Source: Uranotaenia lowii | Lineage: Eukaryota; Arthropoda; Insecta; Diptera; Culicidae | Assembly: GCF_029784155.1 (NCBI RefSeq) | Contig: NC_073692.1 | Coordinates: 432,989,324 to 433,053,323 of the forward strand | DNA: 64,000 nt | Direction of reading: 5' to 3' | In this document: positions 1 to 11,576 of the stretch, in pieces | Position numbering within the stretch: position 1 is the first letter of the stretch | Layout of the letters: each line of letters begins with the position of its first letter | The notes under the pieces: generated by a model | What the model was told of the DNA's origin: nothing | What the model saw: only the letters and a program-made list of their open reading frames with translations | Databases searched by the model: none | Program-made: the position numbers and the translations under genes

Positions 1-472
1 TGAACAAAAAAAACTTAGATTGAATTATTATAAATTTATATTTTTGCGACCTTTTTGAGCAAGTTTTGTCTGAATAATCATGAAAAGTTTTTGGGAATAC
101 GACTAAAAATCTGCTGATGTGTTTTGAAGAAAAAACTTATTTTCAAGAGTGTTCTTTTAGTTTATTATTGAATAATCCCGAGATTTTGATCAAATATGTC
201 GGATATTGCCCAGATTTTAGGTCAGTAAGTCAGTAAAACATCATAAAAGTGTTATTTAATTTTACACCCTTATCGATGAATGTCATTTTTCTCAAGTAAA
301 AACATTTCTAGTTTTGAGAATCATAGATAAATAAAAAAATATCAGAAAAAACAGGGGTTGAAAATGATCGAGGATAGATTTTATAAGAAGCGTTTTCACA
401 AGCACGGAACAACTATTTTGAAGTGCTAGAATCGGAGAGGGTTGAGTCTACCACAAAGTGTTCTCAGAAAAG
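1..472. other. AT-rich sequence, nothing recognised
   Basis: No open frame, RNA gene or repeat that I can support is visible here. The text is A/T-rich and shows no homology to other parts of the window that I can see. Confidence 0.6.
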
Positions 473-563
473 AAGCGGGACATTTTGAAAAAAAAGCGGG
501 ACGGCGGGACATTTTCTAAAAAAGCGGAACATGTCCTGCTTTTGCGGGACGCATGGCAACCCT
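473..563. mobile_element. Transposon end with GCGGGAC motif array
   Basis: The word GCGGGAC or a close variant occurs about five times in 90 bases, one of them in inverted form (GTCCTGC). The array ends at GGCAACCCT (555-563). Read on the other strand, that terminus is AGGGTTGCC, which resembles the outer end of some hAT-type elements (inference). Two other sequences in this window (18415-18545 and 37968-38365) also end in GGCAACCTT after an array of a different word. Only one end is visible, so this is probably a truncated copy. Confidence 0.5.
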
Positions 564-1275
564 AACATATATGGAACGTATATCGAAACAGCATAAGAGT
601 ATAGCTACAAAAATGTTTGCTGGGCAATCATATTATTAAATCATATATTTTCAACATATTGAGGACCAAAACTGAGGCATATCAACTTTAACTTTACACT
701 TTTTGCTACTCTGAGAACAACTACACTGAAGTTTTAAGTAAATAGAAGTGAAAAAAACTGAATCGAATGAGCTTTGAGAACTACAAATATTTGATAACAA
801 ATAATATAATTTGAAAACCAACATTTGGCTTGATAACATAGACAAGCACAAAAATCCATCGATTAATGCCCAGGATGGCATCCGATATTGTAAAACGGGG
901 TTATTTTGACCAACATGATTGTTTTTCATATAATCATCAATAACTAAGTCTAATGTTAAAATATCTCAAAACTTTTTTCTACGTTTAAAAACCTATAAGT
1001 TAAGTTTCAAATCGGAATAAAACGTGGTTTGTTTTTCAAATGTAATTAAAAATGTAATTTCAAAATCTTGATGTTTCTGTTTTTTTAAGGTTCGCAAACA
1101 ATCACCCTTCCTGATGAAATCAAAGCGTTTAGAAGCAGCAGGTTGATTTATTGAGAGTTCAACTTTTTTATTGTTTTGGAGTAGTTTTTGTTGTTGTATT
1201 TTGATGTAAATTTTTTATATTTAAATAAAATAGAGACATTTTCCAAGAGTAAGTCATACTAGGATAAAAGGCTAG
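564..1275. other. AT-rich sequence, nothing recognised
   Basis: Several short open frames occur on both strands, but none has recognisable protein motifs. I see no repeat structure. Confidence 0.55.
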
Positions 1276-1277
1276 TA

Positions 1278-2381
1278 GGGTAAATGTACCCGACCTTGGC
1301 ACCTAAGGCATGGTTTACCTTTTTTTTCAACATTCCAACCTTTCTGTTGAGTGCTCCATAGAACATCCTTTGAAGAATTTACTTGCTAACTTGCTTAGAG
1401 TTCAACAAAAATATGTTTTCTCTATGGAACTTTCATTAATGTGAGCAAAATGCATGCAAAGTACTCACTGCGGTGCTCCAATTACTTGGCCGCCGTACCA
1501 ATTGTTTGCCGTTTCGATGATCCGATTCTTGGCCACCAGCAATGTGCAATAGATCTTTACCAACAATACTCAATTGACAGTTTTTTTATTTCAAACCACT
1601 GTGTTCTGTAGGAGACCACGTGGTCTCTGTTCAGCAGACTGCAATGCAAATGCTGTTCGCACGCATACCAATGTACCTTCGATTCATGGTTCCCAAACAG
1701 CGATTTTTGAATTTTCAATGCTTGGATATGACTTTTAGTTAGTCGAATCACTTATGTTCTCCAACTTATTTTGAAGCTTAAGTTGATAGAAACGGTCTTA
1801 TCATACAACCCAATTAGTATGAAAACATTTGTGCGTAGTTTTAAATGAATTTTTAGGTAAAACATCAGCCCAAAAATACCTCTTTAATGAACATGTATTT
1901 TTTCCAGCTTCCAACACTGGTGGTGTATTCGATTGAACTTGCATGCCAAGAAAAGGAACAAAATTAGTTTTAAATTTTTATTCAAAACCTAAATAAATAT
2001 TCGTTCTTTTGTCTTCCTAGTATTTTTCGATTTTTATGCGAGTTTAACTGTAGGTATGCGTATTTATTGCAAATTTTTTAAATAAATATCCGCGTTCGAA
2101 ATCGCATTTGAATTTAACAGTTGCACTAGAAAGGTGAGTTCATCTGATTTTCATACGGTGATTTCCAACATAATTTCCACGGATGCAGATCGAAAAAAAT
2201 TAACTACTTTGATAAAGTACAAACAATCAAAAACTTCGGTATGCACAGATTTGAAGCCAATTTTTGTCTTCGCAATGAAAATATATTCAAAATATTTTAG
2301 CTCAATTTGGACCTGAAAAACATGAAAAGACATGTTGGCATGCCAAGAAAAGGACCATGCCAAAATAGGGCTCACTTACCC
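1278..2381. mobile_element. TA-flanked non-autonomous element (type D)
   Basis: The left end GGGTAAATGTACCC (1278-1291) and the right end, read inverted as GGGTAAGTGAGCCC (2368-2381), form an imperfect terminal inverted repeat. TA sits at both borders (1276-1277 and 2382-2383), as expected for a TA-target element. Inside, GCATGCCAAGAAAAGGA occurs twice near the right end (about 1941 and 2338), and related TTGGC words occur near the left end (about 1297 and 1485). No transposase frame is present. The first 9 bases of the end match the element at 17505-19724, so the two may be mobilised by the same enzyme (inference). Confidence 0.5.
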
Positions 2382-2383
2382 TA

Positions 2384-2929
2384 ATCTTATTAAATGGTAA
2401 AGTTTGAAGAAAAAAAATCAAAGGGAATAGTGTGAGGGCATTGGGAATTCAATGAAGGCAAAATTTAATTTTTTGTAGTTAAAATTTTATAAGTATTGTT
2501 AAAAATTCCCTTAATTTATGCAGCATAATTTCGTCCATCTTTCAATTTTAATTGTTGTTCGGCCTTAACAGATTAAAAGCTGCGTTGTTGTTTTTTTTTG
2601 GGACCGCTAGGAAATGTAAACCAAGAAATACCGAAATTCAGCATTGTATATCTCAGAATTCCCTGGGCAATTGATAAACTAGCATTTGTAAATATTATGA
2701 AGGTGTTTTGTATCCCTTATGATCAAGAAAATCCGTCAAACTGTCAAAATGATCAATGTTACCCCAAAGCACCAAATTTTAAACAAAGACGAAATCGATT
2801 TTTAAATCAAATCTAATAAATTTCTGCAATCATGTTTTACGTTTATAGGCGTCCAGTACTGTTTTTGAAAATATCAAGAATCAAATATAAAAATGTACCA
2901 ATTTTGAAATTCTTTTTAAAATTTTAAAA
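2384..2929. other. Unannotated AT-rich sequence
   Basis: A 72-codon plus-strand frame (2598-2816) does not begin with ATG and has no recognisable motif. Nothing else can be supported. Confidence 0.55.
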
Positions 2930-3339
2930 TACAGTACTTGCTCGCTAAACGGGAACGCTTGGTAAACGGATGTATTTTGGAGCTGCGGACAATTCCAGTT
3001 TCTTCTCTGTAATTGGACGTTTTGTTCAAATAATTCCTCTTTTTCGACGTTTTTTACAACTCGGATGATTCCTTATGTTGGTGGATTTAATATTCACGAA
3101 TTGATCGGTTTTTCGTGAATTTTGTTTTTTTAAATTTTATTTCAAATGTTTGTTGCTCTCAAAAGTCTAATTTATATCAGTTATCTTAAATTATTCTTAG
3201 TCGGGTTTCATTCATATACAATAAAATAATTAAAAATACAAAGAATATGTCTTCTACGTATATTCTGTAATCGGACGTTTTCGATAACCGGAAGCACCCT
3301 CCAGTCCCAACAACGCCCGATTCGCGAGCGTTTACAGTA
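2930..3339. mobile_element. Pogo/Tigger-like MITE
   Basis: The left end TACAGTACTTGCTCGCTAAA (from 2930) and the right end, read inverted as TACTGTAAACGCTCGCGAAT, match at most positions and begin and end with TA. This CAGTA...GCTCGCTAAACGGG style is typical of pogo/Tigger termini (family knowledge). An internal word is repeated: GTAATTGGACGTTTT near 3011 and GTAATCGGACGTTTT near 3267, the second followed by CGATAACCGGA. At about 410 bp with no open frame it is non-autonomous. Confidence 0.55.
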
Positions 3340-5801
3340 TCTGAACAAAACTTTATGAAATTCAAGAAAAAATCAGTCTGTAATATACAACTTATAATTC
3401 TTTTTAAATTTTCATGTTTGCTACTATACAGTTATTTCAATATACTAAACTAAAATAACAAAAAATGATTAATTTTGTTGATAATCAATAAATTTCCATA
3501 CAATTTTTCATAGATCCTCATAAAGTATTTTTAGAAGCTGAAATTCATCATACGCAATTTCTCATAAGCATAGTGATTTATTAGGATCTGGAAACAAGCA
3601 GGTTTAGAAACATAGATACATGTCGACGTCAGAAGCAGCATCAACATCAGCTACAGCATCACCATATTTATCTGAAAAAAATTAGTAAAACAGCAAACAG
3701 AAAGCAACATCAGCAGCAGCTGTTTTTCATATGTTTCGGAAGTTTATGTCATCGTTTGATATTATTCTCGGTTTCATTAAGACTGGCTTTATGAGTGTAT
3801 AGTGTTTTCTCATATTCATTCGAAGCATTTTTGAGCTCTTAGTTTTATTTGCCTCCGGTTGTCATCATATTTCACTTGACTTTCCCGAAGTGCTGTGATG
3901 CAGTGATGATGATCATCGTCGTCCAGAATGAATGGTTTCGAGAGTTTTCTTCGTTTACTTCTTTAAAATCTCTTCCTCTGTGTCGGTCCATTTTAAGATA
4001 ATCCCCCCAAGCCGTGGTGATGGATTTGCCATCTTGCGGTGCGGCACATGTAGTTTGGGTATAAGAATGGGTGCTCATTGTTGGAGTTTTCTCCTTTGTT
4101 TTAAAACTGTTGGCGCTGAAAGTGGAGTTCATAGAATCCCGGGGAGGATTTCTTTTCTTTTGAAAGGGCCTTCTGTTACTTTTCCTCCTTTTGAGGGCGC
4201 GCGCAATCCACTTTGGGTTTGTTGCCATGGCGCTGCTACAGAATCGAGCAAGCGCGGTCCCTGATAATGATCTCTAGTATGTTGTTTTGTAGGTATAAGG
4301 TGCAGGGTGGCCTGCTTGGATTAAATAAGGCCGGCAAGAATCCACTTGTTTGCTTCAATTTCACCATTCACCAAACGAGAGTTCCAAAGCCTGCTCGGAT
4401 GCCTCCAAGCGCAAACGATGCACTGCACTAGAAAGATGCACTTGTACAAAGAGTAGGGGCCTGGAAACTTTTATTTCTTCTTTCCGCTGCAACGAACGAC
4501 TCAAATGAAACAACTAGTTTTCATTTTTTTCTCTATAAAGTGCATCATCCGAAAACCGGATTCGCATAGAGGCAGTTTATCTGGAAAAGGAATTTATCTA
4601 TGTGGGAAGCCGTTGAAATGCGCAGCTCATGGAGAGAGATGCGAAATGCGTTTCTTTACCTTTGGGCCGTGCGAAGTTTTTCAAAGATGCTGGAAGCTGC
4701 ACGCAGGTTGAGTTTTCTTCATTTTTTTCTCTACTAGGACTGCGATGATAATGAACTGTCATTGTACTTTTGTAGAAATACCTACTCCTTGACCAGTGGT
4801 TCGTGATGCTGGAGAATGGCCTTTACAACAATTCATAGCAACAACACGTCGTTGACCTCGGCTCGGAAAGAGAGGAACCGATTCAGGTTGATCGCAGTCA
4901 GTAGTTCAGGCAGAATAGGGATTTGTATGGATTCATTATAAACGGTAAAGGAAAATAAACGGGCAACCAGTTTCCTGAACATTTTGCCCTGATGCGTGCG
5001 AATATCATTAGCACTAGGTTTTAACTAGTTGCAGTCGCATAGAGATGTTCAAACTGCTTGAGCTCCGAATAGATACTCAATATGGAAGTTGTTGAAGATG
5101 CATTAAAGCATCAATGCAATTCATCGGTGTTCGAAATTCACTCTGGCTTATAAACCTAAATGTTTCAAATGTTACACTATACTTTTTACAAATTTAAAGA
5201 AGAACTAAAGTGTCATAGTCACACTAGTCATAATTCGGCGTTATGCTAATACTTTCAAGATCCGTAATTAATTTAGCAATTGGTTATGCATAAATGGAGT
5301 AGAACAAAGATTAACAAAGAAAAACATACTTCTTTTAACCTGTTATAGCATTTCTGTGTCAGCTCATCCAACGGTGAACAAAATTCTTTCTAGAAATTAC
5401 GTTTAATTTAAGAAATAAAACTTGAATACCAAATCATCAATGCGCAGAAAAGAAAGGTAAATATTTTTCACTTTTGCTTAACGAAATGATGAAAATATTT
5501 CATAAAAACCTGAGCTTCGTTGTTCCCTTTAGAATTGACCAAATGAATAAGATGTGTTTAGGATCCATGTTGCTGATTTCCCAAAACTACATTGAAAAAA
5601 AAGTGAAAATTTATTTCTCCTTCTTCTAAAAATGCTTTTCAACTTTGAAACAAACTAAAATACTTAAACTTATAGTGAATTACACGTTTAGTTAATACAA
5701 GTTTAGTAATAATTTCACAAATAAAGTGAAATTAACTTCCTTTCAAGTTGATTCTTTCAAAACTTTAGTTTTCTCTTTAGGTTCATAAGCGAATGCACAC
5801 A
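3340..5801. other. Mixed unique sequence, GC-richer at 3.85-5.1 kb
   Basis: At 3625-3720 there is a CAN-type trinucleotide-rich stretch (CATCAACATCAGC words). From about 3850 to 5100 the base composition is less A/T-rich, and open frames of 110-118 codons overlap on opposite strands at 3872-4264. The minus one starts with a true ATG and is very basic at its N terminus, but I recognise no domain and see no splice-site pattern, so I do not call a gene. From 5100 to 5800 I see nothing. Confidence 0.5.
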
Positions 5802-6700
5802 AATGCACGAATTGCAACTTTTTTTCGAATTTTCAAAACCCTGTAGTAAAAAAAATCTTTATCGGTCAAAATGCAAGATAGCATTTTTGCAGATTTTTTA
5901 TTTGAGATTTAGGTACCCGGGCTTGGATTTGAAAACTTGCATGCAAAGACGTGAAATTTGTTTGGAAAATGTATTTTTTTGGTTTCTCTTGAATATTTTG
6001 AATGCTCAAAATTTCTGGTATCCCTCTTTTAAGTTCTGCAAATGATAGAGAATTCCATGTAAATCATTCCATCAAAACATTTCAAGACTCGAAAATCAAT
6101 AGATTTCTTTTTAGAATAATATTTCTAAAAATTAGACGAAAAATCTGTCAGTGTTGCTAGTTTCTATTCACAAAAAAGAAAAAGTACTCAATTTGGGACA
6201 TAATAACTTTTTTCTTGCTACTCCTATCGCTTTGTCGTTCAGCAAAGTTATAGCCAGATAATTTTTTCATTAAGCTGCATATATTAGAATCTTATTGCTT
6301 CACAAGAAAACAACTACTTTGGACCTAGAGCCTGCTTTAGTCCTAAAGTGTTAAAAATTGGAAATAATGTATTTCACTGGCACAGATTAAGAAACTTCTA
6401 TGCATACAATGAACTCTTATTCTCCCTTAATCCTTTCATACGGCTGTTTGCCATAAAAAGTCATACTAACGCTTAAAGGTCCAAAAGAGGGGAAAACCCC
6501 CTATTTAGGAAAAACCGAGAAAAGTGACATTCACCGTAAAAAATTTAGCGTTTTTCCATACAAATTTCCAAATCTAAACCTGGGTACCTAAATCTCATTT
6601 CAAAAAATTGCAAAACATCTGTCGTTCGTATTACTCAAAAAGGAAACTTTTTAGACTACAGGGTATTTGAAATTCGTTAAAAGTAGCAATTCGACACACC
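5802..6700. mobile_element. Foldback element with arms of about 170 bp
   Basis: The left arm (5802 to about 5970) contains CGAATTGCAACTTT, ACCCTGTAGT and GAGATTTAGGTACCC. The right arm (about 6530-6700) contains the same words in inverted order and orientation, including ACTACAGGGTATTTGAAATT and GGGTACCTAAATCTCATTT. The arms differ by scattered mismatches and small indels, so the copy is old. The 550-bp middle has no open frame of note. Target duplications cannot be fixed because the outer edges are diffuse. Confidence 0.7.
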
Positions 6701-7132
6701 TTACTAGATTTGTAATTCTTTGCAAACCATCCCATTAATTTGAGAATTCCAGTAACATAATTCTCATTCGCACTCCGAAAATATATTTTATCAACAAAAA
6801 AGTATTTAAATGAAGTGTGAAATCTAAATTAGTGAGAAAGTAAAAACATAAACCGGTAAGTTTTGTTTTGAATCGGGTTTCCTTTAAATATATTAAAGGT
6901 AATTATAAAAATTTAGCAATAAGTATTTTTATAAATTGCTTTGATGCTCCTTTAAGTTTTTTTTTCGGAAAAAAAGAATCTGATCTTGATGGAACCCATA
7001 AATAAGAAGAAAAATTACTATTTAAAATTAGATTGTAAAAACCTTTACAATTTTTTTACCTTGGAATCAGTATGGTTTAGGCCCATAAAATATACCATCT
7101 TAAGCTGCCTTGGAGTATAAAGAGCTGTATGC
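6701..7132. other. AT-rich sequence, nothing recognised
   Basis: No coding frame or repeat is seen. The last bases (7133-7140) are the left target duplication of the long hairpin element whose body now starts at 10768. Confidence 0.55.
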
Positions 7133-7145
7133 ATGGACAGTAGAC

Positions 7146-10100
7146 CAGGGGCGGTCCTAGAGTTGGCTCTTGGGGGGGGGTGATTTTCCAAAATTTCAGA
7201 ATTCAGTCAATATGAAGGAATGAACATCTGGTGAACAAACGATCATTTTGAAAGAGCGAAAAGAAGGGGAGGGTGGCGGGGGGGGGGGGGGGGTGGGTGG
7301 TCGAAGGTTGCCACTTTCAAATGAGTACAATGTAAGCTGCACATTGCTCCTCCTCTACTACTTCAATTTTACTGAATAAAATCAGATGTATTTCGAAAAA
7401 TATGAAATAAGAGAAGAATAATGAAATCTTTTAACTAACTTTTTCAATATTTATAGAACAATCAGCACACCTATATTATTCACTGCCAAAAAATGTAAAT
7501 AAAATGAAAATTGCCATAATTTGTATATCTGGTAGTTTGAAATTGTCACTATCAAAGATCTTTAAAGAATTTCTTGTTATAAATGTCATTTTACAAATGA
7601 AAATTATACACACGTTGTTGAGCTTCTGAAAATTAGTGCTAGGCTGAACAAGAAGTATAGTTTTGAGATAAGTTTTAGTTAATTATTACTATGAATTTTG
7701 AATTGATTATCGGTGATTAAATTTTTCATTTACTGAATAGTGATTTGGAAATTTTGTTATATTATTTTCAATGTGGAAACACAATCTTCGTTTAAAATTG
7801 TGGTTTTGATTTTTCAAATTCTCAATATAAAAAAAACAACACTATTATTATACATTTGGTTGAAATAAGATTATCAGAATCAGATACTGAAGAATGAAGC
7901 ATCTGGAACATAATTTTAATCGGTTTGCTCTTGAATTTCAGTTTATAGTACAAAATTTTTATTTTTAACTGTACCGAAACAAATGAAATAGCAACAAATA
8001 AATTATAAAGAAAGCGAATGATCGTTTTTTTCTTCATGTAGCTATTCATAATTCCAAATTCTTGAAATGATATTGATTTATAATAAAAAAAAAAACATGG
8101 AATAAAGCCATTGAGGGTTAATTTAGTGAAGAGTATTTATGAAATGAATTTGCGGCTTTATCGGTGAGGGTTAAAGAGTTGAAATGAAAGACGGATAGAA
8201 GATCAGAAGAAAATTCTAAGGTGGTGAAAAGAGCGAAGAGCATTTGAAATAGAAGCTTGACCACATACTAAATTCTTTGTCCCACACCAATTAACTGTAT
8301 TGAAGAAGTAGTACCCAATAGAGAAGGCACTACGTTTTTCGATACAGTTAATTATGGATAGTTCGACCGCCATGTGAGTGTGCACATGTGCCGAACGGCC
8401 CTCACCGATAAAGCCGCAAATTCATTTCATAAAACAAATTCACGGTGATTTCTCCTCTTAAATAGTGAAGAGTATTTATCAATTGCAATTGAAATTGCCA
8501 AACTTTCAGATGTAGAGTATCAAACCTTAAACTAGATTTAGACTTAAAATTCCAAAATTGTTATGTGAATGAGCTGAAAGCAGTTTGGCAATATAATTGG
8601 TGTAAATCTTGAAATCCAGCAGTATAAGTCAAAAGTCACAAAAAGTTCTTTCGAATGTTAGCTTGATGGATTTTCTTGTTGCCGAAAAAACAATCGAATA
8701 ATATGAGAAAGTTTTTATCCACAAGGGAACAAATAAAACAAAGGCAAACTAATTTTGGAAAATTTACGCGTTCTGAACTCGATTTCTTTTGTCAGATTTT
8801 TTGTCAGAAAACTAATTAGTTTAGAGTTAAATCGATCAATGATAACTGATGAAACAACTGACCTACATAAACAACAAATAATTATTTTGAATTTATGAAT
8901 TATCATTTACTCTTTCAACGATGCAGATTCTAGGGAAGAATGCCACTTAGTGGCAAATTCCCAAAAAATACAGATTTTGTTCCTAAAAACAACGATTTGA
9001 AGAAAAAAAATTTAACATTTTTTTATTCTACAATTTTATCGTTCAGAAGTCACGGTAAATTACTCACATTCTCAGCACAATTGATCTTTAAATTAGAACC
9101 TTTTTTTCTAAATCCTTTTGATACTGTACACTTTTGCTTAAAAGTGCACAAATTTTTTCAATGAATTTTAACATTGTATTTTCAAAAGCTGTACCGGAAA
9201 ACAGAGCAGAAGAAAAAAATAGAAATTTGCATTCAGTACCCCTAAATAAGCTTTTATAAATAGTTTATATGTATTCCTTTTTGTCTCTAAAAACTCATAG
9301 GGGATTTCGTTCCATAAAGTAACAAATTTGCAACAATTAATGTGTGGAAAAAGAGAAAAATCGTATTTTATTTCAATTTTTTTTCTTGATGTACTCATCA
9401 TTTCCAACTGTTTAAAATGATTTTTAAGGAAAAATAAAAAATCAAGAAATGAAGAGTAAACTTGAATTTAGAAATTTTTAAAAGGTTTTAAAAACTTACA
9501 CTCTTACTGTTAACATTTAAAATTTTCATATTCAGTTTCTGTTTGGTAGTATCATCTTGAATCTTTTTACGGTCATTCTTTATAAGAATGCTTGATGTGA
9601 CAGATATCAAACCAAATTAAATTAAATTGGATCTTTTTTTGTTTTTTCGAAATTTCTTAATATAGGTTAGTTTTAAGCTTCATAATTCATATTTGAATTA
9701 TGTAAAATCGAGGGACAGATGAATTTATGCAAGAGAATCTTTACTGTGATTCAAAAACTCAATTGTTATTTCGCAATCTAATTATGAATTCCTCATAAAC
9801 GCAAGTGAGAATAGTACTGCATTGGAATTTGGAATGTGTTAAACATAACTTTGTAAAAATTTAAAATTGTCAATAAACAAAAAACAAAATGCAGAATTGG
9901 AAGTTCTAATTTATAAATATTTGAATTTTAGATTCGTCTTAGCTTTTTATTCTTGAAGTTAAGTTTTATTGTAACATTATGTCCAGATTCCTTCGGTTTT
10001 TAAGATATTTTGAACTACAAAGAAAAATCCTAATGAGGAACTTTCCGTTGCCAAATCATTCTTGAAAATGGATTTCATGCGGTATCAACATGTTGTATAT

Positions 10101-10764
10101 TACGATTGAATTTATTTTGTGAAATATTGGTGTCAAAGAGAAAGATTAGAAGGTACCCAAGACTGTCAATTAAAGTCACACGTTTCTTGAGCGCCTACTG
10201 GAAAACTGATCACTCCAATGGAGAAGTTGACTACAATTTAAATTTCTTACTAATAAGGCAATTTAATACTTAAAGCCAAGGGTATTTTTTCATTTCTTAG
10301 AATTACCAAGATCTGTAAATCCATTAAACATTATAGTAATTTTTGAAAATTAAAGGGAATTACCAATCTTATAATTCCGTAAATATGTAGGTATATAGTT
10401 TGAGTATTTTTTTTTGTTTTCTTCTATCTGACCGAAAAGGAAAGAAACTGCATGGTAAAGGTAATTCAACAGGAGTTGATTGGTAGAATTCGGTCCAGAG
10501 CATTGCGAGTTACAGCTGCTTGAGTTTGATAAACCGACTTTTCTTCAATCTTGAGCCGTTAAGTGATAAACTAACTTTTTCGTTGATTAAACACCCCCAC
10601 GGAGTGGAAAATTTTTGAAAATTCAAAGGCACATCTACCAGGGGAAGTTCAAAGTTTTTATAGAAATTCGATCATTTACGGGTATTTTGTAACGGTTTTT
10701 TGCCGCTTGGGGGGGGGGGGGGGGGGTGATCACCCCGATCACCCCCCCCATAGGACCGCGCCTG
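7146..10764. mobile_element. hAT-like non-autonomous element, 3.6 kb
   Basis: The ends are CAGGGGCGGTCCTA at the left (7146-7159) and, inverted, CAGGCGCGGTCCTA at the right (10751-10764), a 13/14 match. The element is flanked by a perfect 8-bp direct repeat, CAGTAGAC, at 7138-7145 and 10765-10772. An 8-bp duplication with CAGGG-type ends is the signature of hAT transposons (family knowledge). Long G runs lie just inside both ends (7171-7180, 7279-7293, 10709-10726). No frame longer than about 80 codons and no transposase motif is visible, so it cannot move by itself. A truncated relative lies at 22850-23076 in the opposite orientation. It carries a nested insertion at 8140-8462. Confidence 0.8.
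8140..8462. mobile_element. Small inverted-repeat insertion inside the hAT-like element
   Basis: A 34-bp perfect inverted repeat (8137-8170 and 8399-8432) contains TTTGCGGCTTTATCGGTGAG. The segment 8140-8462 is also bracketed by a perfect 16-bp direct repeat, TAGTGAAGAGTATTTA, at 8124-8139 and 8463-8478. The right inverted arm stops 30 bp short of the right direct repeat, which is not normal for a simple cut-and-paste MITE. The direct repeat is long enough for a retroposition duplication or for a partial segmental duplication. No coding frame of note lies inside. Confidence 0.6.
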
Positions 10765-10767
10765 CAG

Positions 10768-11568
10768 TAGACTGAGTCGATATGGGGTCATTTTTGAATT
10801 TCTCAAACCCTGGGGTCTCAAAAGCTTTGTTTTGGTCCAAAACTCATCCATGATTTTTTGCAGAATTTTTAAGTAATGTTTACATTAGTAAATTTGAACT
10901 TTTAGGTTTGTATGGGAAAATTGAATATTTTGTACTGAAAAATCAACATCTATTTTGTTCCTTCTGTGCAACCGAGCCTGTTAATGGTTTTTGTGCCAAT
11001 TTACAAATTCTTCAAAGGAAATTTTCCGCTGAACAACCGTAAATTGGTATCTTATTAGACAAAAAAGTTATTAGCTGTTTAACAGGGGTATGTCTTTTGG
11101 CATTGATAAACAATAAATTCAATTTACACCACTGCTTGTGCCCCGCGAAGTATTGCATGTAAAGATGTCATGCAATACCTCGCAAGGCACCCAGCAGTGG
11201 TGTCTATTGAATTTATTCTTTATCAATGCTAAAATACCCTGTTAAACAGCTAAAAACTTTTTTGTCTAATAAGATACGAATTTACGGTCTTGGACAAAGT
11301 TGTTCAGCGGAAAATTTCCTTTGAAGAATTTGTAAATTGGCACAAACACCATTAACAGGTTCGGTTGCACAGAAGGAACAAAATAGATGTTGATTTTTCA
11401 GTACAAAATATTCAATTTTCCCATACAAACCTAAAAGTCCAAATTTACTAATGTAAACATTACTTAAAAATTCTGCAAAAAATCATGGATGAGTTTTGGA
11501 CCAAAACAATGCTTTTGAGACCCCAGTGTTTGAGAAATTCAAAAATGACCCCAAATCGACTCAGTCTA
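10768..11568. mobile_element. Long near-perfect hairpin (foldback) element, hAT-like
   Basis: The entire 801 bp is an inverted repeat with arms of about 395 bp meeting at a loop of a few bases near 11163, where GTATTGCATG pairs with CATGCAATAC. The ends are TAGACTGAGTCGA and its inverse. The right flank ATGGACAG (11569-11576) matches ATGGACAG at 7133-7140 exactly, an 8-bp target duplication now separated by the later hAT-like insertion at 7146-10764. That younger insertion also copied the first five bases of this element (TAGAC at 7141-7145). There is no coding capacity. A second, older-looking copy is at 24240-24962. A transcript through it would fold into a dsRNA-like stem (inference). Confidence 0.85.
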
Positions 11569-11576
11569 ATGGACAG

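Noticed and set aside
3872..4264. Overlapping frames of 118 (-) and 110 (+) codons
   Set aside because: They lie opposite each other, neither has a recognisable domain, and both fit the more balanced base composition.
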